A DNA stretch of 64,000 nucleotides from the NCBI GenBank assembly GCA_963843605.1, contig CAWJLA010000010.1, positions 682,001 through 746,000 on the forward strand. The letters are read 5' to 3'. Both the position numbers and the translations under genes were made by a program. Below the pieces are notes generated by a model. It saw nothing but the letters and a program-made list of their open reading frames with translations. It did no database searches and had not been told where the DNA came from. The stretch comes from FEN-1297 sp963843605. GTDB taxonomy: Bacteria; Bacteroidota; Ignavibacteria; Ignavibacteriales; Ignavibacteriaceae. Position 1 is the first letter of the stretch, and each line of letters begins with the position of its first letter. This document shows, one piece after another, positions 58,457-64,000 of the stretch.

Positions 58457-60751
58457 ATGACTATTGAAGAAAAAGAAGTATCAAAAGCATTCAGCACCTA
58501 CTGGAAAACACATTTCAGCAGAGGTAATGGTGCGTTTGAAAAAGTCGTTTCCCTTTGGCACCCCGACATAACAGCAATCGGCACCGGGAAAGATGAAATT
58601 GTAAAATCATACAGTGGTTTTAAAAAATTTCTTAAAAGAGAATTTGAAGAAATAAGTACCACTATGCCTGTAAAAATCCTGTGGACTAAAGTTCAGGTGC
58701 AAAAAGATCATGCATTGGTTCTTGGCGAAACAGAGGTAACGGTTTCAAAAGAAAACAATATAAAAAAGCGCCTCCGGCAAACTTCTGTTTTTAAAAAGCA
58801 AAAAAATAAATGGCTGCTTTATCACATACACGGTTCCCTTCCGGCTACTGCGCAAAGAGAAAACGAATCATTTTCAATAGACGGATTAATTGCGGAAAAA
58901 GAAAAACTTGAAAATAAAGTTGAGGAAAAAACTGCCGACCTTCAAAATAAAAATCGTGAACTTGAAATTGAGAAAGCCTTCGAGAAAGTTAGAGAATTTG
59001 CCATGACAATGCGCCATTCATCCGACCTGCAGGGGGTTGTTAATTTGGTTGCGCAGGAATTGAATAATATGAAACTGGATATAACCGGTGTATTCATGGT
59101 TATTAATAATGACGAAATCGACAAGCAGTTCACATTTTGGGGGTCGACAGGTGTAGCAGAAACTTATATGAAGAAAGCCGCTATTCCTTTTCTCGATCAC
59201 CCCATTTACAGGGTATTGGCAGAGGGTACAACAAAGGGGGAAAGATTTTTTACGGAGGAATATACAAGAGAAGAAAAAATTATTTTCTTCAAACATTTAT
59301 TTAAGTTTCCGCCGTATAATTCATCAACTCCCGATTGGAAGGAAAAGGTTTTGTCACGCGAAGGCGGCTATACCAGGTCGGTTTCCGTTTCTCATTACAC
59401 TTCTATATTCGTAGTTAACCATTTCGGCAGAAAATTATCAGATAAAGATAATAAAATTCTAAAACGCTTCGGAAAGGTTTTTGAACAAAGCTACACTCGA
59501 TTTCTCGATCTGCAAAATGCAGAATCACGAGCGTTTGAAGCAATAAAACAAGCATCTATGGATAGAGTCCGCGGTGAAATTGCCAGTATGCGAACTTCCG
59601 AAGATCTTAACCGAATAACTCCGGTTATCTGGCGGGAACTTGAAACATTGGAAGTCCCTTTTACTCGCTGCGGCGTTTTCATAGTTGATGAAGATAAAGA
59701 AGAAGTTCATGCTTATTTAACTACACCTGACGGTAAAGCGCTGGGTGTTTTAAATTTAGCTTTCGATGCAAACGGACTTACAAATAATATAGCTTATCAC
59801 TGGCAGAGAAAACAAATATATAAGGAGCACTGGGACAAAAAAGATTTCATCAACTGGACAAAATCCATGATTAAAATCGGACAGGTTCAAAATGAGGAAA
59901 CCTACCAGGGATCGTCTACACCGCCGGATTCTCTTAATCTGCACTTTATTCCCTTTCCTCAGGGTATGCTTTATGTCGGAAATGATTCTCCCCTTACCGA
60001 TGAAAAACTTGAACTTGTTAAGACATTGGCTGAGGCATTATCCATAGCTTATGCACGGTACGAAGATTTTAATAATATTGAAGAAGCTAAAAGCAGGGCT
60101 GAAAAGACTTTAAAAGAATTAAAAATAGCTCAGGCAAAACTTCAGGAACTTGATCAGTTGAAATCCCGGTTTTTCGCGAATATCTCTCACGAATTCAGGA
60201 CGCCGCTGACGCTTATACTCGGTCAGGTAGATAGTGTGATGTCTGAAAATATTGATGTTAAAGAGAAAGGAAAACTACAGGTAGCAAACAGGAATGCCAG
60301 GAGGCTTCTCGGCCTGATTAACCAACTGCTTGATCTCTCAAAGCTTGAGGCAGGCAGTATGGAATTAAATGCGGAACAGCATAATATAGTATCATTTTTG
60401 AAAAGTTTGTTTTATTCTTTTGAATCGCTGGCGGAATCACAAAAAATTTCAATGAAATTTTCATCGGAATATGAAAACATTCCCGTGGTCTTTGATCCGG
60501 ATAAAATGGAAAAGATTTTTTATAATCTTATTTCAAACGCATTCAAGTTTGTTTCTTCGGATTGTGAAATAAAAGTCTGCTTGAACGTCATTCAATCCGG
60601 TGTTGAAATTAGTATTAAAGATACCGGAATCGGGATCCCTTCCGACCGTCTGCCTCATATTTTTGACCGTTTTTATCAGGTGGATAGTTCAGCAACCAGA
60701 AAACATGAAGGAACAGGGAATCGGACTGGCGTTAACAAAAGAATTGATTGA
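58457..60751 (+). CDS. SnoaL-headed hybrid sensor kinase, first part of a frameshifted gene
   Basis: A 764-residue frame: SnoaL/NTF2-like domain (1-135), coiled coil, two sensory modules (KAFEKVREFAMTMRHSS and SMDRVRGEIASMRTSE), HisKA (FFANISHEFRTPLTLIL) and the first part of HATPase (DTGIGIPSDRLPHIF, FYQVDSSATRKHEGTG). It leaves frame at about 60716-60718, where removing one G of GGG gives GTGIGLALTKELIEL and joins the next frame. The full gene is 58457-61712, about 1084 residues. The second module closely matches the last module of the preceding sensor kinase, so the two genes are related by duplication. Confidence 0.87.
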   Translation: MTIEEKEVSKAFSTYWKTHFSRGNGAFEKVVSLWHPDITAIGTGKDEIVKSYSGFKKFLKREFEEISTTMPVKILWTKVQVQKDHALVLGETEVTVSKENNIKKRLRQTSVFKKQKNKWLLYHIHGSLPATAQRENESFSIDGLIAEKEKLENKVEEKTADLQNKNRELEIEKAFEKVREFAMTMRHSSDLQGVVNLVAQELNNMKLDITGVFMVINNDEIDKQFTFWGSTGVAETYMKKAAIPFLDHPIYRVLAEGTTKGERFFTEEYTREEKIIFFKHLFKFPPYNSSTPDWKEKVLSREGGYTRSVSVSHYTSIFVVNHFGRKLSDKDNKILKRFGKVFEQSYTRFLDLQNAESRAFEAIKQASMDRVRGEIASMRTSEDLNRITPVIWRELETLEVPFTRCGVFIVDEDKEEVHAYLTTPDGKALGVLNLAFDANGLTNNIAYHWQRKQIYKEHWDKKDFINWTKSMIKIGQVQNEETYQGSSTPPDSLNLHFIPFPQGMLYVGNDSPLTDEKLELVKTLAEALSIAYARYEDFNNIEEAKSRAEKTLKELKIAQAKLQELDQLKSRFFANISHEFRTPLTLILGQVDSVMSENIDVKEKGKLQVANRNARRLLGLINQLLDLSKLEAGSMELNAEQHNIVSFLKSLFYSFESLAESQKISMKFSSEYENIPVVFDPDKMEKIFYNLISNAFKFVSSDCEIKVCLNVIQSGVEISIKDTGIGIPSDRLPHIFDRFYQVDSSATRKHEGTGNRTGVNKRID

Positions 60752-61712
60752 GCTTCATAAGGGAAACATTTCGGTAAAAAGTAAAGAAGGTGAAGGCAGC
60801 GAGTTTATCATCCGGCTTCCGTTAGGTGATTTTAAAATTGAGAAGGAAGAACTTGTCAATTTGCAGCCGGCAGAATCTTTAAATGTGAATAATTTTAACG
60901 CACCGGATAAAGAAGAAAATATTCCGGAGCCGGATTCTCACTTATCCGGAAACCTTAAAATAGTTTTAATACTTGAAGATAATCTTGACGTACGTAATTA
61001 CATTAGTGAGCTGCTGAAAACGGAATATAAAGTGATAGAAGCTTCGGACGGTGAAGAGGGATTATTAAAAGCAAGAGATGAAATTCCCGATCTTATTATT
61101 ACGGATGTTATGATGCCCCAAATGGATGGTTATGAGTTCAGTAATAAAATAAGAGCGGATGAAAAGACAAGCCACATTCCGATTATAATGTTAACCGCAA
61201 AAGCCGCTCTCGATGATAAAATAGCCGGACTGAAAACGGGTGTTGACGCTTACATCACCAAACCTTTCAGCGCAAAGGAATTAAAAGTAAGAGTAAAAAA
61301 TTTAATTTATCAAAGAGAACAGTTAAGAAAACGTTTCGCCAAATCCACATTTATAAAACCTTCCGAAGTTTCTGCAGTTTCAGCCGACCGGCAGTTTTTA
61401 GAAAAAACTATAAAAATTATCGAAAATCATTTTGAGGATGAGAAATTCAGCATTGAAAAACTGGCAGAAGAAGTTACTATGAGTATTTCCCAGTTGAACA
61501 GAAAGCTTAATGCATTAGTCGCACAACCTGCGGGACAATTGATGCGTTCACTTCGTCTTCAACGTGCAGCCGATCTGTTAAAGCAGAATACCGGGAGTAT
61601 TGCCGAGATTTGTTATAAGGTGGGATTTAATAATCATGGTTATTTTACAAGAACATTTAAAAAGCAATTTGGGGTTTCCCCGAGTGAGTATAAAAAGGAT
61701 ATAGAGAGTTGA
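60600..61712 (+). CDS. Hybrid kinase C-terminal part: HATPase end, receiver and AraC-type DNA-binding domain
   Basis: The true in-frame part starts near 60719 with the end of the HATPase domain (LALTKELIELHKGNISVKS). It continues with a receiver (LILEDNLDVRNYIS, phospho-acceptor Asp in IITDVMMPQMDG, Lys in TKPFSAKEL) and an AraC/XylS helix-turn-helix domain (FSIEKLAEEVTMSISQLNRKL, SIAEICYKVGFNNHGYF, FGVSPSEYKKDIES). Such one-piece hybrid systems sense, phosphorylate and bind DNA in a single protein. It belongs to the same protein as 58457-60751. Confidence 0.88.
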   Translation: MLKLVLKIPESGSLPTVCLIFLTVFIRWIVQQPENMKEQGIGLALTKELIELHKGNISVKSKEGEGSEFIIRLPLGDFKIEKEELVNLQPAESLNVNNFNAPDKEENIPEPDSHLSGNLKIVLILEDNLDVRNYISELLKTEYKVIEASDGEEGLLKARDEIPDLIITDVMMPQMDGYEFSNKIRADEKTSHIPIIMLTAKAALDDKIAGLKTGVDAYITKPFSAKELKVRVKNLIYQREQLRKRFAKSTFIKPSEVSAVSADRQFLEKTIKIIENHFEDEKFSIEKLAEEVTMSISQLNRKLNALVAQPAGQLMRSLRLQRAADLLKQNTGSIAEICYKVGFNNHGYFTRTFKKQFGVSPSEYKKDIES

Positions 61713-61865
61713 TGAGGCTAAAGCTCTAATTAACTCTTCAATTCTCTTTATCAATTCACTAAAGTGATATCCAATTTACAATTCAAATTTACCACAATAT
61801 CCTTTGCAGTCTGATTTATCTAACTGACAAAAAAAGTAAATCAGTATTTCCGGCTTTAGCCTCAT
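61712..61865. repeat. 154-bp palindromic element with nested hairpin
   Basis: ATGAGGCTAAAGC (61712-61724) is exactly complementary to GCTTTAGCCTCAT (61853-61865). Inside, CTGATTTA (61811-61818) pairs with TAAATCAG (61837-61844). It starts on the stop codon of the hybrid kinase and fills half of the 307-base gap before the next gene. The rest of the gap (61866-62019) shows nothing recognisable. Confidence 0.5.
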
Positions 61866-62019
61866 TAAAGCCATCTAAAATTCTAATTTTCCCGTTAAAA
61901 TTATCACGTGCGCCAAAAGTACCAATTTCTGCGCCGATAGTGTAAGAAATCTTCGCTCATTTCTTCTACTTTACCATCCGGATACTATAATAACAATTAC
62001 TAAATATTTAAGGCTGTTA

Positions 62020-62178
62020 ATGGAAATCCTAAAAGTAAGAGGAGTTTGCCGGAACGGCAAAATAAATATATTCGGAATAAACGGCTCCATAAATTGGAGT
62101 GAACTCAGCTTAGCCGAAAATCCTGAACTGCCTGATGAATGTGAGCTTGAATTGATTATTTCTTTTAAATCAGGATGA
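62020..62178 (+). CDS. Small protein of 52 residues, unknown
   Basis: Reads MEILKVRGVCRNGKINIFG and ends LPDECELELIISFKSG. The shape (short beta strand, NGKI, then LPD-E-ELELIISF) resembles small antitoxin-like AbrB or AF2212-type proteins, but no toxin gene is next to it and the ribosome site is weak. The next gene starts 25 bases later on the same strand. Low certainty. Confidence 0.45.
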   Translation: MEILKVRGVCRNGKINIFGINGSINWSELSLAENPELPDECELELIISFKSG

Positions 62179-62203
62179 TTTCCTATCAGGGAAGAACGGA
62201 ATT

Positions 62204-62461
62204 GTGTGGGCAACTTATTCTATGAGGCAGGCAGAAATTATACATAGCACTCTTCTCGCGCAAAATATTAATTCGGAAATTAACAATATAAATATCGGAA
62301 AAGAGAAATTGTTTTTATTAAAAATAACAAACCAGCCGGATATAAATGAAGCAATAGATTTTATATGGAAAAGCGGGAGCGGTCTTAATCTTAAACCGGA
62401 CTGGACTTACTCCGAAGGTGAAACAAATAAAAGTTTTGAACAATGGCTGAGCGGACAATAA
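62204..62461 (+). CDS. Small conserved-looking protein (DUF2007-like)
   Basis: An 85-residue protein starting at GTG (no ATG with a ribosome site is near; an internal ATG at 62222 is possible). The run ATYSMRQAEIIHSTLLAQNINSEI followed by LFLLKITNQPDINEAIDFIW resembles small ferredoxin-fold proteins that compare two signals, such as the DUF2007 group of putative signal transducers. No membrane segment. It follows the 52-residue gene closely and may share its transcript. Confidence 0.65.
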   Translation: MWATYSMRQAEIIHSTLLAQNINSEINNINIGKEKLFLLKITNQPDINEAIDFIWKSGSGLNLKPDWTYSEGETNKSFEQWLSGQ

Positions 62462-62550
62462 AGAAATTTAATTCAGGGTATAGTTAAAAATATCATTCAC
62501 AATGTGAAAGGGAATAACATTTTTCAAACAAAAAATAAAGTTCAACTATA

Positions 62551-63270
62551 ATGAGAATCTTTAGAAACATCCGCCAAAAGCTCGCGGCCGATAATAAAGT
62601 GATGGCTTATTTGCGCTATGCCGTTGGTGAAATATTTCTTGTAGTGATTGGAATTCTAATTGCTTTACAGGTAAATAACTGGAAAGAAGACATCCAGAAC
62701 CATAAACTCGAAAAAACCACCCTGGAAAATATAAGATCAGATTTGGTTTTACAGCAGGGAATAATCAACGAGCAGCTTCAATTTGAAAGCGCCAAAGTTG
62801 CAGAAACCGATACGGCCGCTTTATTTATATCAGATTCATTATCAGCAGGAAAACTGAATGCTCTTCTGCTAACCTTGTCTTCACGCCTGACTTTTGTCGA
62901 AAACAAAACCAGTTATATCAGTATGGATAACACTGGAGGGAAAAAGCTGATCAGGAATTATAGTCTGCAAAATGCAATTGTGAGGTATTATCAACGATTA
63001 GATTATGTCACACAGGTAATCAATAATGACAATTTGTTTAATACCGATAGTCAATTTGGCGCTTTTGTTACCAGTAATTCCTTGAATATCAAATTGAACA
63101 AGAATGGACAAATTGATAGGGACCAAAAGATCAGTCCGGGAAAGCGAATGGAACTAAAAAATCAGCTTGTAACCAGAAAATTGGTATCTCAAACTATCTA
63201 CAAGCTCTGCCGGGACCTGCAAGAAAAAACGAAACATTTGATTCAGCTGATTGATAAAGAACTTCATTAA
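62551..63270 (+). CDS. DUF6090-type membrane protein
   Basis: A 239-residue protein with the typical opening FRNIRQKLAADNKVMAYLRYAVGE and one transmembrane helix (IFLVVIGILIALQVNNW, about 29-45), then a soluble alpha-helical domain. The family is common in the Bacteroidota and its function is unknown. A nearly identical start repeats in the next gene, so the two are tandem paralogues. Confidence 0.82.
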   Translation: MRIFRNIRQKLAADNKVMAYLRYAVGEIFLVVIGILIALQVNNWKEDIQNHKLEKTTLENIRSDLVLQQGIINEQLQFESAKVAETDTAALFISDSLSAGKLNALLLTLSSRLTFVENKTSYISMDNTGGKKLIRNYSLQNAIVRYYQRLDYVTQVINNDNLFNTDSQFGAFVTSNSLNIKLNKNGQIDRDQKISPGKRMELKNQLVTRKLVSQTIYKLCRDLQEKTKHLIQLIDKELH

Positions 63271-63289
63271 AACACTATTTATTTAAATA

Positions 63290-64000
63290 ATGAAAATTTT
63301 TAGAAATATAAGACAAAAACTTGCCTCAGAAAATAAAGTTTTGGCATACTTACGTTATGCTATTGGTGAAATATTTTTGGTTGTAATAGGTATTTTAATT
63401 GCGTTACAAGTTAACAATTGGAATAAAAACAAAAACCAGAAAGCGGAAGAGCATAATGCACTTATAAACCTTAAACAAGATTTCAGCTATAACAAAAAGC
63501 AGTTAGATTCACTTATTTTAAAGACCAATTTTTTTGTTAAAATAAGTTTGGAAATCCTTAACCATACAGGTACAAAGTCAAAACCAAAATCGAAAGATGA
63601 CTTCAACATACTTCTTAATAATATTGCAACCACACCGCATTACTATCCTCAAAACGGTTTTTTGGACGATTTAATAAACTCCGGCCGATTGGATATTATC
63701 AGTAATGCCCAATTAAGGAACAAATTGTCGTCCTGGAAACCTGCCATGGACTATATAAAATACAGAGAAGAGCTTTTAACTAATTACAATGTAGATATTA
63801 TAAATTATGTAATAAAACACGGCAGTTGGCTCAATGTAGATGAAGTAAGCGATTATTTTTCAGGGTTTAAGTTTCCCAAATCAGGTTTTAATATGGATAA
63901 TAGAGCATTCTTAGACGATGTACAATTTGAAAACATGACCGAAAACCACATTAATTTTCTATTAGAACTAAAAGAAAAACAAGAAGAAGCCCAAAAATTA
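63290..64000 (+). CDS. DUF6090-type membrane protein, runs off the window
   Basis: Open from the ATG at 63290 to the window end (237 codons, no stop). It opens FRNIRQKLASENKVLAYLRYAIGE, then the same transmembrane helix as its neighbour (IFLVVIGILIALQVNNW), followed by a diverged soluble domain (HNALINLKQDFSYNKKQL). Only 19 bases separate it from the previous paralogue, so they form an operon. The C-terminus lies outside the window. Confidence 0.82.
   Translation, partial: MKIFRNIRQKLASENKVLAYLRYAIGEIFLVVIGILIALQVNNWNKNKNQKAEEHNALINLKQDFSYNKKQLDSLILKTNFFVKISLEILNHTGTKSKPKSKDDFNILLNNIATTPHYYPQNGFLDDLINSGRLDIISNAQLRNKLSSWKPAMDYIKYREELLTNYNVDIINYVIKHGSWLNVDEVSDYFSGFKFPKSGFNMDNRAFLDDVQFENMTENHINFLLELKEKQEEAQKL

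Overview
The window is a low-GC bacterial chromosome segment. The most likely source is the Ignavibacteria or a close relative in the Bacteroidota/Chlorobi group. This is inference, resting on the isolated atpD-atpC pair, sensor kinases with Reg_prop/Y_Y_Y ectodomains, DUF6090-type membrane proteins, and the abundance of Ser/Thr kinases fused to TolB/WD40-like propellers. No rRNA, tRNA, CRISPR array, phage module or transposase gene was found.

Region 1 (1-9.9 kb) is mostly housekeeping. It holds a secreted BNR-repeat protein broken by two single-base frameshifts and an atypical thioredoxin/thioredoxin reductase pair. It also holds an Fe-S assembly cluster (Rrf2 regulator, cysteine desulfurase, small unknown, IscA-type carrier) followed by superoxide dismutase, a LysE exporter, a Lon-N-domain protein, and atpD-atpC. 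Region 2 (9.9-11.2 kb) is degenerate DNA ending in a broken STAS-domain gene.

Region 3 (11.2-18 kb) is an ECF sigma factor and membrane anti-sigma pair, a membrane-anchored protein made of 35 contiguous 9-residue repeats, a large envelope HExxH protease with a likely C-terminal barrel, and a PrsW-family intramembrane protease. PrsW proteases are known elsewhere to act on anti-sigma factors, so this may be one envelope-stress signalling unit.

Region 4 (19-54 kb) is an expanded Ser/Thr kinase array with ten kinase loci. One is a kinase-cyclase-AAA-TPR giant, five are intact membrane kinases with C-terminal propellers, and two are soluble kinase-TolB-TPR proteins (one frameshifted). One more is a propeller kinase whose kinase half is wrecked, and one is truncated to the N-lobe. 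A sensor kinase, a receiver protein and a receiver-PP2C phosphatase precede the main array. Every intact propeller kinase, and none of the TPR kinases, is preceded by a short ORF that copies the kinase N-terminus, usually carries a GC-rich palindrome at the Gly-rich loop, and stops on or just past the real kinase start codon. This is the most unusual signal in the window.

Region 5 (54-64 kb) has two very large SnoaL-headed sensor histidine kinases built of tandem sensory modules, each split by one single-base frameshift. The second ends in a receiver and an AraC-type DNA-binding domain. A palindromic element, two small proteins and two tandem DUF6090-type genes follow, the last running off the window. 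Several single-base frameshifts in otherwise healthy genes could be assembly errors rather than biology.
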